DNA of 64,000 nucleotides from Micromonospora rhizosphaerae. GTDB taxonomy: Bacteria > Actinomycetota > Actinomycetes > Mycobacteriales > Micromonosporaceae. The stretch is taken from positions 2,604,001 to 2,668,000 of the forward strand of contig NZ_FMHV01000002.1 of assembly GCF_900091465.1 (NCBI RefSeq). The letters run 5' to 3'. A program made the position numbers and the translations under genes. The stretch's first letter is position 1. Every line of letters starts with the position of its first letter. The notes below the pieces were generated by a model that was not told the origin of the DNA, ran no database searches, and saw only the letters and a list, made by a program, of their open reading frames with translations. Shown here piece by piece: positions 18,225 through 27,536 of this stretch.

Positions 18225-19790
18225 TCAGGTGGCGGGGTAGCTGCTGTACTCCGGGAAGTTGCCGTAGAGCCGGCCGTCGCCGCCCTGGGTGACCGCCTGC
18301 ACCAGCAGGTCGCCGCCGACGAAGGCGCCCTTCCACGAGGCGCCCCGGCCGCCGAACGGCTCGTCCCGGTCGCCCCGCGAGCGGGGCTTGTTGATGCCCA
18401 CCTTGAACGCCTGGAGATCGACCGCGAGCTTCCCGGCCAGTTCCTCGTCGTCACAGGCGAGCGACGCCACCAGGGCGCCGTTGGAGGCGTTCATCGCGGC
18501 CAGCAGCTCGTCGGTGGTGTCCACCACGACGATGGTGTCGACCGGGCCGAACGGCTCCGCGTGCATCAGCCGGGACCGGCCGGGCGGGGCGAGCAGCACC
18601 GATGGCGCCACGTACGCCGAGGTGTCCTGCCCGTCGAGGAAGGGCGCGCCGTCGAGCTTGCCGCGGTGCAGCGGCACCGCGCCGCCGCGTACCGCCTCCT
18701 CGACCTTGCGGCGCAGCTCCTCGGCCTTGGCGGCGCTGATCAGCGGCCCGAAGTCCAGCTCGGGCAGCGGGTCGCCGGCCGACCAGTCGTCGCCCACGGC
18801 GAGCGGGTGTCCGAACCGGACGGAGCGCACCACCGGCAGGTACATGTCGAGGAACTCGTCGACCAGGTCGCGCTGGACCACGAACCGCGGGTACGCGGTG
18901 CAGCGCTGCTTGCCGTACTCGAACCCCTTCTTCAGGTGCGCGGCGAGCATGTCCCACTGGGAGAAGTTCCAGATGCCCCAGGCGTTGAGCCCCTCCTGCT
19001 CGATGAAGTGCCGCTTGTCGGTGTCGAGCAGGGCCGCGGCCACCTTGCCGCCGTTGGAGCGGCCGCCGACGAACGCCACCGCGCCGACCTCCGGCGCCCG
19101 CACGAGCACTTCGGAGAGTTCCTCGCCGCTGCCGGAGAGCAGGGTGGCGGGCAGCCCGGCGCGGCGCATCAGCGCGTGCGCCACGGTGAGGCAGACCGCG
19201 CCGCCCTGGGACGGGGTCTTGGCGATGACCGCGTTGCCGGCGAGCAGCTGAACCAGCTCGGCGTGGACGAGCACGCTCATCGGGTAGTTCCAGCTGGCGA
19301 TGTTGCTGACCGGCCCGGGCAGCGGCTCCCGGCCGTCGGCGAGCATCCGGTCGATCTCGTCGACGTACCAGCGGACGCCGTCCAGGGCCCGGTCCACGTC
19401 GGCGCAGGCCAGCCGCCACGGCTTGCCGATCTCCCAGACCAGCAGCAGGGCGAGCAGGTCGCGGTGCGCGGTGAGCGCGTCCAGGGCGTCGGTGACCCGG
19501 GCCTTGCGCTCGGCGAGGGGGGCCGCCGCCCAGCCCCGGTGCGCGGTGGCGGCGAACGCGACCGCCGCGCGGGCCGAGTCCGCGTCCAGCCGGGACAGGT
19601 TCACCAGGACGGTGTCGTCGACCGGGGTGCGCACCGGGGTGGGTGCTCCGACCGCCCGCCAGTCGCCTTCGATCAGGTTGTGCAGCGTGGTGACGCCGTC
19701 GGCCGACGACCCGAAGGCCTCCGGCGCGGCGGCCACCGCACGGGCGAGGGTGTCGGACCAGGCGGTGCCGTCGGCGAGTCTGAGAGCCAT
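18225..19790 (-). CDS. Aldehyde dehydrogenase family protein
   Basis: NAD(P)-dependent aldehyde dehydrogenase (521 residues). The cofactor-site segment is SNIASWNYPMSVL near 162, K191 in AKTPSQ follows, the catalytic base is E266 in EQEGLNAW, and the nucleophile is C297 in YGKQRCTAYPR. The order is right, but the sequence around Cys is unlike the betaine- or retinal-type enzymes; it resembles the PaaN-like branch. The ATG at 19790 is preceded by GAGGAG. It is monocistronic, with a terminator downstream. The substrate cannot be told from context. Confidence 0.9.
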   Translation of the reverse strand: MALRLADGTAWSDTLARAVAAAPEAFGSSADGVTTLHNLIEGDWRAVGAPTPVRTPVDDTVLVNLSRLDADSARAAVAFAATAHRGWAAAPLAERKARVTDALDALTAHRDLLALLLVWEIGKPWRLACADVDRALDGVRWYVDEIDRMLADGREPLPGPVSNIASWNYPMSVLVHAELVQLLAGNAVIAKTPSQGGAVCLTVAHALMRRAGLPATLLSGSGEELSEVLVRAPEVGAVAFVGGRSNGGKVAAALLDTDKRHFIEQEGLNAWGIWNFSQWDMLAAHLKKGFEYGKQRCTAYPRFVVQRDLVDEFLDMYLPVVRSVRFGHPLAVGDDWSAGDPLPELDFGPLISAAKAEELRRKVEEAVRGGAVPLHRGKLDGAPFLDGQDTSAYVAPSVLLAPPGRSRLMHAEPFGPVDTIVVVDTTDELLAAMNASNGALVASLACDDEELAGKLAVDLQAFKVGINKPRSRGDRDEPFGGRGASWKGAFVGGDLLVQAVTQGGDGRLYGNFPEYSSYPAT

Positions 19791-20080
19791 CGCGATCTCC
19801 TCAGCGTTGACCGGGGGAGCGGCGGCGTCGATGGCACCGCTGGTGTCGCGTACTGTCGCGCGAGGTCGAGCGCGACGGCAACCGTACGCTCGTATGCCAG
19901 GACACCCGGCCCACCGGTCGGCGGCCGCCGCGCTGTCTCGCGGCCGTCCGCCACCGGCTCCAAGCTGGGCGTACGCGGTGAAACCATCCAACGTTATCGA
20001 TGATGTGATTCATCCCCGGGCCACGCCGACCGGGCTACCGATTGGTACGGATCATCGAGTCGGCCGGTTCAACGGGTGGC

Positions 20081-20179
20081 TCAGCCGCGCAGCGCCGCCA
20101 CCGCCTCGTCCGTGGAGCAGACCGTCCCCAGCCGGCGGAAGATGTAGTCCACGGCGAAACTCGTCCCTACCAAGATCAT
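20081..20179 (-). CDS. Possible 32-residue small protein
   Basis: An ATG frame of 32 codons begins MILVGTSFAVDYIFRRLG and ends in a predicted helix (STDEAVAALRG). It lies alone in the 530-base gap between the aldehyde-dehydrogenase and surface-protein genes. AGGCGG is 9 bases upstream. The residue mix is protein-like (Phe, Tyr, Asp, Val) rather than the Arg/Pro/Gly mix of chance frames here. It could also be the relic of a longer gene. The rest of this gap shows nothing I can support beyond the terminator. Confidence 0.35.
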   Translation of the reverse strand: MILVGTSFAVDYIFRRLGTVCSTDEAVAALRG

Positions 20180-20273
20180 AACGAGCCGCCTGCTCCCGGT
20201 GTCCGCTCGATCGCCCGCCGGACCCTCGGGGGCCGACGCGCCCGGCCGAGCCGCGTCGGGTCCGGGAAGACGA

Positions 20274-20305
20274 ACCGGCCGCCGGACGGACGTCCGACGG
20301 CCGGT
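20274..20305 (-). terminator. Hairpin terminator of the surface-protein gene
   Basis: ACCGGCCG pairs with CGGCCGGT and CGGAC with GTCCG around a GGAC loop, with a single C-A mismatch in between. It begins 17 bases beyond the stop codon on the minus strand. Confidence 0.7.
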
Positions 20306-20321
20306 CGCTGCTTGCGCTAGG

Positions 20322-21062
20322 TCAGCTGGTGAAGGTGATGTTGTCCCGACGACGACGCAGCCAGACCAGGCCGGCGCCGCCAGCGATCAGGGCGAGACCG
20401 GTGAGCGCGATGCTGGTCCCGGCCACACCGGTGAGCGGCAGACCACCCTCCTCGCCGCCACCGTTACCACCAGCGCCCGGCGAAACGGAGCCACCCGGCG
20501 CGGTGCTCTCCGTCGGCGGGGTGGTCGTCGGCGACCCGGGCGGGGTGGTCGGGGTCGTCGGGGTCTGGCAGTTCGGGACCCAGAAGACCTTGTGCTTGAC
20601 GCCGCCCGGCACGCCCTCCGACTCGATGGTCAGCTTGACGTGGTAGCCCTGCTTCTCGTGCTCCTTGTACTTGCTCAGGTCCTTGAAGTCGTCGGCCACG
20701 GAGTACGTGAAGACCGCGTCCTCGTCGTTCATGCCCCCGGCGGCGGCGTCGTCGCTCACCGTCTCGGTCTTGGAGTACAGCGGCACGTCACTCGTACCCG
20801 ACGGCGGGTGGATGTCGAAGGTGATCTTCGCCGTCTGGTCCTTGTCGAAGCCGAAGAACCTGACCTTGAAGGTGCAGCCCACGTGCGGACGGTTCGCGAT
20901 GTTCGGGTCGTTGTGGTCGTCGACCTCGACGGTGTCGATCTTGACAGTCCCGTTGTTGCCAGCCGGGTCGGTGGCGAGCGCGGGAGTGGCGATGGCGAGG
21001 CACGCAACGCCGGTGGCTGCTGCGGAACTGAGCGCGAGCCCGAGGCGTCGACGCTGTCGCAT
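20322..21062 (-). CDS. LPxTG-like cell-wall-anchored surface protein
   Basis: A secreted 246-residue protein. A signal peptide (RQRRRLGLALSSAAATG, then ATPALA) is followed by a mature domain of about 130 residues with two Cys (GCTFKV and VPNCQT) that may form a disulfide. A Pro/Thr-rich stalk, the sorting motif LPLTG, a hydrophobic helix and an RRRR tail end the protein. This arrangement is the signal for sortase anchoring; LPLTG fits LPxTG. GGAGGA lies 7 bases before the ATG. The globular part is not one I recognise, though an immunoglobulin-like beta fold is plausible. A terminator follows. Confidence 0.85.
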   Translation of the reverse strand: MRQRRRLGLALSSAAATGVACLAIATPALATDPAGNNGTVKIDTVEVDDHNDPNIANRPHVGCTFKVRFFGFDKDQTAKITFDIHPPSGTSDVPLYSKTETVSDDAAAGGMNDEDAVFTYSVADDFKDLSKYKEHEKQGYHVKLTIESEGVPGGVKHKVFWVPNCQTPTTPTTPPGSPTTTPPTESTAPGGSVSPGAGGNGGGEEGGLPLTGVAGTSIALTGLALIAGGAGLVWLRRRRDNITFTS

Positions 21063-21400
21063 GGGAAGTCCTCCGGGAGTTGATTTAAGGGACGCTAAAG
21101 AATCACCGACTGCTTGGCCGATTCGCAACCCCTGAACGGCCCGACCCTGATCTGTTTGGCAGCGCCATGCCGCCAACATCGTCGGCCGCCACGGGCGGCT
21201 TCCGGGAGCATAGTGGACGTGGCCCGTTTATCAAGACCCCGGCGACCCGACACGCCAGTCCGGCTCGCCCCGAATGTCGTGACGCGCCCCGCGCTTGCCG
21301 CCGGGACCGCCCACTGTCCACCGTCACGGGCAATGGTGCCGGCCGGCCACCTGATCCGGGACGGAGCCACCGATCTCCGTCGCGCCGCGCCCCGGCTGCC
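21063..21400. other. Divergent intergenic region of about 340 bases, mostly without recognisable signals
   Basis: The region separates the surface-protein gene (leftward) from the AraC-type gene (rightward). Apart from the ribosome site of the former and the promoter box of the latter, I see no convincing gene, RNA or repeat. Open frames crossing it are rich in Arg/Pro and look like chance frames. Confidence 0.5.
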
Positions 21401-21406
21401 TAGGCT
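21401..21406 (+). promoter_or_regulatory. -10 box of a leaderless transcript
   Basis: TAGGCT lies 7 bases before the GTG at 21414, the standard spacing for leaderless genes in actinobacteria, and there is no ribosome site. It decides the start of the AraC-type gene. Confidence 0.6.
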
Positions 21407-21413
21407 CGACCCC

Positions 21414-22454
21414 GTGCGAGCCCCGCGACGGTCCGACACCGTGCTCTTCGTCGTCTATGACGGGGTGCGCCTGCTCGATGTCACCGGGCCGGTGGAGGTT
21501 TTCGCCGTGGCCAACGAGCACGGCGGCACGTACCGAACGGTGCTGGCCTCACCGGACGGGCGGGACGTGGTGAGCAGCGCCGGCGTCCGCCTCGGCGTCG
21601 ACGTGGCGCTGGACGCCGTGACCGGGCCGGTGGGGACGCTGGTCGTGCCCGGCGCCCCGGACTGGCAGGCGGTCGCTGGGGACACGGCGCTGCTGGACCA
21701 GATCCGCCGGCTCGCCGGCGGGTCGGAGCGGGTCGCCTCCGTCTGCGCGGGGGCCTTCTCGCTCGCCGCCGCCGGCCTGCTCGATGGCCGCCGGGCCACC
21801 ACCCACTGGGACCTCGCCGACGACCTGGCGGCGCACTTCCCGGCGATCACCGTCGACGCCGATCCGATCTTCGTGGCGGACGGCAGGATCATCACCTCGG
21901 CCGGGATCTCGGCCGGCATCGACCTGACCCTCGCCCTGGTCGAGTCGGATCTCGGACCGGAGGTGGCCAGAACCGTCGCCCGGCACCTGGTCGTCTTCCT
22001 GCAACGCCCGGGCGGCCAGTCCCAGTTCAGCGTCCGGACCAGCGCCGCGAGCACCCGCAACGAGGCACTGCGTCGGGTGCTGGACGCGGTCGCTGCCGAT
22101 CCCGGCCGGTCCTGGGACCTGGCTGCGATGGCGGCGCTGGCCGGGGTCAGCGTGCGGCACCTGGGCCGGCTGTTCCGGGCCGAACTGGACGCCACCCCGG
22201 GCGACTACCTCGACCGGATCCGGGTGGAGGCGGCGCAGGTCCTGCTGGAGAGCGGCGACGACACCCTCGACGTGGTGGCCCGCCGCACCGGCTTCGGATC
22301 TCCGGAGACGATGCGGCGGGCGTTCGTGCGGGAACTGGGGGTGACGCCGGGTGCCTACCGGGAGCGGTTCCGCACGACCGGCATCGGCTCAGCGCACCAG
22401 CAGCAGCGCGACGTCGGCGCGTCGGCCGACGTGATCGCTGACGCTGGGTTGTAG
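21414..22454 (+). CDS. GlxA-type transcriptional regulator (DJ-1/PfpI plus AraC HTH)
   Basis: A 346-residue regulator. The amidase-like DJ-1/PfpI domain covers about residues 8-185 (VLFVVYDGVRLLDVTGPVEV; VCAGAFSLAAAGLL with the nucleophile-elbow Cys; RATTHW). A C-terminal AraC double HTH follows (DLAAMAALAGVSVRHLGRLF, then VARRTGFGSPETMRRAF). These proteins usually activate catabolic or stress genes; the sensory Cys pocket may bind the signal. The last 22 codons are antisense to the end of the stress-protein gene, so the genes overlap tail to tail by 66 bases. The start rests on the leaderless promoter. Confidence 0.85.
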   Translation: MRAPRRSDTVLFVVYDGVRLLDVTGPVEVFAVANEHGGTYRTVLASPDGRDVVSSAGVRLGVDVALDAVTGPVGTLVVPGAPDWQAVAGDTALLDQIRRLAGGSERVASVCAGAFSLAAAGLLDGRRATTHWDLADDLAAHFPAITVDADPIFVADGRIITSAGISAGIDLTLALVESDLGPEVARTVARHLVVFLQRPGGQSQFSVRTSAASTRNEALRRVLDAVAADPGRSWDLAAMAALAGVSVRHLGRLFRAELDATPGDYLDRIRVEAAQVLLESGDDTLDVVARRTGFGSPETMRRAFVRELGVTPGAYRERFRTTGIGSAHQQQRDVGASADVIADAGL

Positions 22455-22802
22455 CAGCCGGGCGAGCCCGGCACGGTGATGCGGGCCGAGGATGACCAGG
22501 TCCGCGCCGTGCGCGTGGGCGGTGTCGAGGATCAGCGCGGGTACGTCGGTGTCGAGTCCATCGACGACCTCGCCCGTGGCCGGAACGCCGGAAGCGCGTA
22601 GGCGGTCCTTCGCCACGGCCACCTGGTTGCGGGCGAGCGTGTCGTCCTCGAGGTCGACGACCCGGTCGTAGACCGCCTCGGATTCATCGATGTGCACGAC
22701 GTGCACGGTGGCGCCGAACGCGGTCGCGAGCGCCGTGGCCGCGTCCAGGACCCGCTCGGAGATGGGTGTCGCGTCCACTGCGGCCAGGATGTGCTGGTAC
22801 AT
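22389..22802 (-). CDS. Universal stress protein (single UspA domain)
   Basis: A 137-residue UspA-fold protein. It starts MYQHILAAVDATPISERVLD and has a GPHHRAGLARLLQPSVSDHV nucleotide-loop region. The usual ATP motif G-x2-G-x9-GS is altered (GPHHRAG...PS), so binding may be weak. It follows the MFS gene by 12 bases and is probably co-transcribed with it. Its tail overlaps the convergent GlxA-type gene. Confidence 0.85.
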   Translation of the reverse strand: MYQHILAAVDATPISERVLDAATALATAFGATVHVVHIDESEAVYDRVVDLEDDTLARNQVAVAKDRLRASGVPATGEVVDGLDTDVPALILDTAHAHGADLVILGPHHRAGLARLLQPSVSDHVGRRADVALLLVR

Positions 22803-22814
22803 GGTTTCGTCCTT

Positions 22815-24038
22815 TCAGCGGGCGCCGCTCGGCGCCGGTTGGGTGGTCTCCGGAAGGTGCGCCGGGTGGTATGCGCGCTGGCGCAGCGCCACCAGTGCGG
22901 CGGCGGCGAGCAGCCCGACCGACAGCCACAGCCCGACGGCGACGCCGCCGTGGTCGGACAGCAGACCGGACAGCAGCGGGCCGACCGCCTGGCCGAGGGA
23001 GAACGCCACGGTCAGCAGGGCGATGCCGGCGGCCCAGCCGGTCGCGGGCAGGCTCCGCCGGGCCAGCACGGTCGCCGCGGTGGGCCCGGCCATGAAGGCG
23101 CTGCCGAAGACCGCCGCGGACAGCAGGGCAGCCGGCATACCGGCGGGCAGCAGGAGTACCGGCAGCACGCCGACCAGGACCAGCGCTGAGACCAGCGCCG
23201 GGGCCTGGCCACCGGTGAGCCGGCCGGTCAGCCGTCCCCACACGGTCAGCGTGGCGGCGACCGAGGCGAGCCCGAGCACCACGAAGAAGGTCGCGGTGGC
23301 GGTGGTACCCAGTCCCTGCTCCCGCAACAGGGCCACCACGAACGTCATGTAGCTGACGTAGCCGGCGCCGAAGAGGACGTACCACGCGAAGGTGGGCGCG
23401 AGGCTGCGGAGCGCGTCCCGCGGGAGTGTCCCGCTTGCGCGCCCCTCAACCGGAGCGATCCGACGCACCGCGAGCAGCGCCGGCACGATGGCCACGACGG
23501 AGACGATGCCCATCAGCAGCCAGCCGGTCCGCCATCCGCCGCTGCCCAGCGCCGCGGGCACGAGCAGGCCGGAGAGCACGACGCCGATGCCGACGCCGGC
23601 CATGTAGAGGGCGACGAGCAGCGCGGCCCGGCGCTGATGGGCGGCGGTCGCGATCCGCGCGGCCAGTGCCGAGCCGAGCACGAACGTGATAGCGGTGGTG
23701 ATCCCGCCCACGAAGCGCAACCCGGCCAGGACGGTGTAGTCGGCGGTCGCCGCGGTGAGCAGCAACGTCAACGCGCTCACCGCGAGGGTGGCGACGAAGG
23801 CGAGCCGGTCACCGAACCGGCGGGCCCAGAAGACGGCGGTGCCCGCGCCGATGACGTACCCGGCGGCGTTCGCCGTGTTCATTCCACCCGCCTGCGCGTA
23901 CGTCCAGTGCAGGTCGCCGCGCATGGCGGGCAGGAGCAGCGCGTACGCGAAGCGGGCGAAGCCGAGCGCGACGACCGCGCCCGCAGCCAGCCCGAGTGCC
24001 GTCAGCGGCTCGTGCCACCGACTGAGTGGACGAGACAT
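22815..24038 (-). CDS. MFS transporter, YbfB/YjiJ type
   Basis: A 407-residue permease with twelve predicted helices. It starts MSRPLSRWHEPLTALGLAAG and has GFARFAYALLLPAMRGDLHW in helix 1, a signature of the YbfB/YjiJ branch. Cargo is unknown. AAGGAGG is placed 6 bases before the ATG at 24038. It heads a short operon with the universal stress gene. The 220 bases upstream hold no other feature I can support. Confidence 0.85.
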   Translation of the reverse strand: MSRPLSRWHEPLTALGLAAGAVVALGFARFAYALLLPAMRGDLHWTYAQAGGMNTANAAGYVIGAGTAVFWARRFGDRLAFVATLAVSALTLLLTAATADYTVLAGLRFVGGITTAITFVLGSALAARIATAAHQRRAALLVALYMAGVGIGVVLSGLLVPAALGSGGWRTGWLLMGIVSVVAIVPALLAVRRIAPVEGRASGTLPRDALRSLAPTFAWYVLFGAGYVSYMTFVVALLREQGLGTTATATFFVVLGLASVAATLTVWGRLTGRLTGGQAPALVSALVLVGVLPVLLLPAGMPAALLSAAVFGSAFMAGPTAATVLARRSLPATGWAAGIALLTVAFSLGQAVGPLLSGLLSDHGGVAVGLWLSVGLLAAAALVALRQRAYHPAHLPETTQPAPSGAR

Positions 24039-24262
24039 GGTTCCTCCTTGATCGGCGGGCCCCTGCGGCCCGCTGACCAGGTAGAACCAACGTCGTCGCC
24101 GACCGATGGCGGTCCGGATGGACCTGTCACCCTCGGATCGGGACAAGAGAATGGGACATCCGGCGCACACCGGCCAATCGGCGGCGGACGAGGCTCGGTC
24201 GGCGTAGTCGGGGTCGGACTCGGCGCGGTCGCGGCGTCACCGCCCGCCCCCGCAGCACGGGG

Positions 24263-24484
24263 TCAGCCCCGGGTCTCGCCGTGCATCACGCAGACCGCCG
24301 ACCAGCCGACCGGCAGCACCTGCACCTTCATCCGGCGGCGGCAGCGGGCGCAGTACCGCGGCGGCTCCAGCGCCCGGGCCGCCGCGCAGGCCTCGTGCGG
24401 GCCCGCCGCGGCGGATTCACCGCAGCGGTCGCACCACGGCTCGGCCGCCGTCGGCTCCACCAACTCGGTCACCGTCGGCCTCAC
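24263..24484 (-). CDS. bsaP: Biotin synthase auxiliary protein BsaP
   Basis: A 73-residue Cys-rich protein. Cys residues lie at 18, 21, 33, 45, 48 and 65, in WCDRCG, EAC, YCARC and VCVMHG, and the end is CVMHGETRG. It follows bioB, and its GTG overlaps the bioB stop by four bases. In mycobacteria the bioB-linked small protein Rv1590/BsaP is needed by biotin synthase, apparently for its iron-sulfur/redox chemistry. The position, size and Cys pattern fit that family. Confidence 0.85.
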   Translation of the reverse strand: MRPTVTELVEPTAAEPWCDRCGESAAAGPHEACAAARALEPPRYCARCRRRMKVQVLPVGWSAVCVMHGETRG

Positions 24485-25476
24485 AGGGTGGCGGAGAGCG
24501 CCTTGACCGGCATCTTCAGGTCCTCCAGCAGCGCGAGGTCGTCGGTCGCCGGCCGGCCCAGGGTGGTCAGGTAGTTGCCGACGATCACCGCGTTGATGCC
24601 GCCGAGCAGACCGTCCCGGGTGCCCAGGTCGCCGAGGGTGATCTCACGCCCGCCCGCGTACCGGAGGATGGTGCGCGGCATGGCCAGCCGGAACGCGGCG
24701 ATGGCCCGCAGCGCGTCCTTGCCCTCGACCACCGGTCGGTCACCCAGCGGGGTGCCCGGGCGGGGGTTGAGGAAGTTCAGCGGCACCTCGTGCGGGTCCA
24801 GCTCGGCGAGCTGCGCGGCGAATTCGGCGCGCTGCTCCACCGTCTCGCCCAGGCCGAGGATGCCGCCGCAGCAGACCTCCATCCCGGACTCGCGGACCAT
24901 CCGCAGCGTCTCCCAGCGCTCCTCCCACGAGTGCGTGGTCACCACGTTCGGGAAGTAGGAGCGGCAGGTCTCCAGGTTGTGGTTGTAGCGGTGCACGCCC
25001 ATGTCGACCAGCTCGTCGACCTGCTCCTCGGTGAGCATGCCCAGCGAGGCGGCGACCTGGATGTCGACCTCGGCCTTGATCGCCGCGACGCCCTCGCGCA
25101 TCTGCTTCATCAGCCGGGCGTCCGGGCCGCGCACGGCGGCCACGATGCAGAACTCGGTCGCCCCGGTCGCCGCGGTCTGCTTGGCCGCCTCGACCAGCGA
25201 CGGGATGTCCAACCAGACCGAGCGGACCGGCGAGGTGAACAGGCCGGACTGCGAGCAGAAGTGACAGTCCTCCGGGCAGCCGCCGGTCTTCAGCGAGACG
25301 ATGCCCTCGACCTCGACCTCCGGGCCGCACCAGCGCATCCGCACCTCGTGGGCGAGCTGCAGCGCGGCGGGGAGGTGCTCGTCGGGCAGGTTGAGCACGG
25401 CGAGGACAGCGGCCTCGTCGAGGCCGACGCCGTTCTCCAGCACCTGGGTCCGGGCCTGGTCGAGGATCTCTGGCAT
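24481..25476 (-). CDS. bioB: Biotin synthase
   Basis: Radical-SAM enzyme (331 residues) that inserts sulfur into dethiobiotin. The [4Fe-4S] motif is CPEDCHFC (Cys 67, 71, 74). Cys of the auxiliary cluster are found in [20 protein letters not shown] and [13 protein letters not shown], and a late Arg lies in RYAGGRE. The ATG at 25476 has no ribosome site, but TAGGGT lies 7 bases upstream, so the mRNA is probably leaderless. It is coupled to bsaP and divergent from bioF-bioD. Confidence 0.97.
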   Translation of the reverse strand: MPEILDQARTQVLENGVGLDEAAVLAVLNLPDEHLPAALQLAHEVRMRWCGPEVEVEGIVSLKTGGCPEDCHFCSQSGLFTSPVRSVWLDIPSLVEAAKQTAATGATEFCIVAAVRGPDARLMKQMREGVAAIKAEVDIQVAASLGMLTEEQVDELVDMGVHRYNHNLETCRSYFPNVVTTHSWEERWETLRMVRESGMEVCCGGILGLGETVEQRAEFAAQLAELDPHEVPLNFLNPRPGTPLGDRPVVEGKDALRAIAAFRLAMPRTILRYAGGREITLGDLGTRDGLLGGINAVIVGNYLTTLGRPATDDLALLEDLKMPVKALSATL

Positions 25477-25483
25477 GGCCCGT

Positions 25484-25489
25484 ACCCTA
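25484..25489 (-). promoter_or_regulatory. -10 box of leaderless bioB
   Basis: TAGGGT on the minus strand, 7 bases before the bioB ATG, with no Shine-Dalgarno sequence in between. It supports the chosen bioB start. Confidence 0.6.
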
Positions 25490-25664
25490 CAAGGCCGATC
25501 CGACGGCCAGAACGGCCGCGTCCCGCTGGTCAACCGGGGCACCAACCCGGTCCGAGCAGGCCAGCAGGGCGGGCCGCGCCACGCCGGGCCGGCCGGGACG
25601 AGGTGGTAACTTCGCCCGGCGGAAGCGCCTCGGGCGAGGCGGACCGGTGGGAAGGGACGTGACG

Positions 25665-26801
25665 GTGGCGGACTGGCTGGCGGCGCTCGACCGCCGCGCC
25701 GAGCTGCGGGCCAAGGCGGGACTCACCCGCCGGCTGCACCCGCGCGCCGCCGGCGACGCGGTGGTCGACCTGGCCGGCAACGACTACCTCGGCCTGGCCA
25801 CCCACCCCGAGGTCACCGCCGCGGCGGCGGGGGCTCTGTCCGCGTACGGGCTGGGGGCGACCGGGTCACGCCTGGTACGCGGTTCCACCGACGCCCACCA
25901 CGCCCTCGAGGACCGCCTCGCCGACTGGCTCGGCGCCGACCGCGCCCTGGTCTTCTCCTCCGGCTACCTGGCCAACCTCGGCGCGGTACGCGCGCTGGTG
26001 CAGCCGCGCACGCTCCTCGTCTCCGACGCGCACAACCACGCCTCGCTGATCGACGGCTGCCGGATCTCCGGCGCGGAGACCGTGGTGACCCCGCACGCCG
26101 ACGTCCAGGCGGTGGCCGACGCGCTCGCCGCCGCCCCCGGCCGGCCGGCCGTGGTGGTCACCGAGTCGGTCTTCTCCGTCGACGGCGACCTGGCCCCACT
26201 GGCCCGGCTCCACGTGGTGGCTCGCCGACACGGCGCGCTGCTGCTGGTCGACGACGCGCACGCGCTCGGCGTCATCGGCCCGGCCGGCGCCGGCGGCGTT
26301 GCCGCCGCGGGTCTGGCCGGCGAGCCGGACGTGCTGGTGACCGCCACCCTCTCCAAGGCGCTCGGCGGGGCGGGCGGCGTGGTGGCCGGCCCGGCCGAGT
26401 TCGTCCGGCACCTCGTCGAGACCGGGCGGACGTTCATCTTCGACACCGCGCTGCCCCCGGCGGTGGCCGCCGGGGTATCCGCCGCGGTGCGGCTGGCCCG
26501 GTCCGGCGACGACCTGCGCACCGAGCTGGCCGACCGGGCCGCCCTCGCGGTCCGCCGGCTGGGCGCGGCCGGGCTGACCGTCTCCACCCCCGACGCGGCG
26601 GTGGTCTCGGTGACCGCGCCGGGCCCGGAGGCGGCGAGCGCCTGGGCGGCCGACTGCCGGGACCGTGGCGTGGCGGTGGGCTGCTTCCGGCCACCGTCCA
26701 CCCCGGACAGCCGCTCCCGGCTCCGGTTGACCATCAGCGCGGGGGTGGCCCGGGCGGACTTCGAACGGGCCCTGGACGTGATCGTGGAGTGTGCCCCATG
26801 A
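25665..26801 (+). CDS. bioF: 8-amino-7-oxononanoate synthase
   Basis: PLP enzyme (378 residues) of the alpha-oxoamine synthase family that condenses pimeloyl thioester with alanine. Motifs are [49 protein letters not shown], and the PLP lysine in [14 protein letters not shown] prefer the GTG at 25665 because GAAGGGA lies 7 bases before it; GTGs at 25647 and 25659 are in the same frame. The stop overlaps the bioD start (ATGA). No bioA is seen; it must lie elsewhere. Confidence 0.93.
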   Translation: MADWLAALDRRAELRAKAGLTRRLHPRAAGDAVVDLAGNDYLGLATHPEVTAAAAGALSAYGLGATGSRLVRGSTDAHHALEDRLADWLGADRALVFSSGYLANLGAVRALVQPRTLLVSDAHNHASLIDGCRISGAETVVTPHADVQAVADALAAAPGRPAVVVTESVFSVDGDLAPLARLHVVARRHGALLLVDDAHALGVIGPAGAGGVAAAGLAGEPDVLVTATLSKALGGAGGVVAGPAEFVRHLVETGRTFIFDTALPPAVAAGVSAAVRLARSGDDLRTELADRAALAVRRLGAAGLTVSTPDAAVVSVTAPGPEAASAWAADCRDRGVAVGCFRPPSTPDSRSRLRLTISAGVARADFERALDVIVECAP

Positions 26802-27526
26802 CGGCGGCGTGGAGCGGGCCGGTGCTGGTGACCGGGACCGACACCGAGGTGGGCAAGACCGTGGTGACCGCGGCGATCGCGGCGGCCGCGCAGGCCGCCG
26901 GCATGCGGGTCGCGGTGATCAAGCCCGGCCAGACCGGTACGGCCACCGGCGAGCCCGGCGATGTCGACACCGTGACCCGGCTGGCCGCCCCGCTCACCGG
27001 GCGGACCCTGGCCAGCTACCCGGATCCGCTCGCCCCGCTCGCCGCGGCCCGGGTCGCGGAGCTGGAGCCGCTGGAGCTCTACACCGCCGTGGACGCGATC
27101 CGCGAGGAGACCGACAAGCACGACCTGATCCTGATCGAGGGGGCCGGCGGGCTGCTCGTACCGATGGGGTTGCGGCCGTCGGGCGAGCCCTGGACGGTGG
27201 CCGACCTGGCGGTGTCGCTGGGCGCGCCCGCCGTGGTGGTGGCGCGGGCCGGCCTCGGCACGCTCAACCACACCGCGCTCACCCTGGAGGCGCTGGAGCG
27301 CCGGGCGATCCCGGCCGGGGTGGTCATCGGCGCCTGGCCGGCCGAGCCGGAGCTGGTGCACTGGGCCAACCTGACCGACCTGGTGCCCAACCTGCTCGGT
27401 GCGGTGCCGATGGGTGCCGGTTCGATGGATCCGGGCGTGTTCCGTCGGTCCGCGCCCGGCTGGTTCACCCCCGCGCTGTACGGGGTGCTCGACGACTGGC
27501 GGGCCTGGGCCGAGGACATCAGCTGA
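26798..27526 (+). CDS. bioD: Dethiobiotin synthetase
   Basis: ATP-dependent carboxylase (242 residues) that closes the ureido ring of dethiobiotin. The P-loop is GTDTEVGKTVV near residue 13. The substrate lysine in AVIKPGQTG and the metal site LIEGAGGLLVP also fit. The ATG overlaps the bioF stop by four bases. Immediately after the gene lies a stump of an ABC-transporter gene on the other strand. Confidence 0.95.
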   Translation: MTAAWSGPVLVTGTDTEVGKTVVTAAIAAAAQAAGMRVAVIKPGQTGTATGEPGDVDTVTRLAAPLTGRTLASYPDPLAPLAAARVAELEPLELYTAVDAIREETDKHDLILIEGAGGLLVPMGLRPSGEPWTVADLAVSLGAPAVVVARAGLGTLNHTALTLEALERRAIPAGVVIGAWPAEPELVHWANLTDLVPNLLGAVPMGAGSMDPGVFRRSAPGWFTPALYGVLDDWRAWAEDIS

Positions 27527-27536
27527 GCACCTCCGG

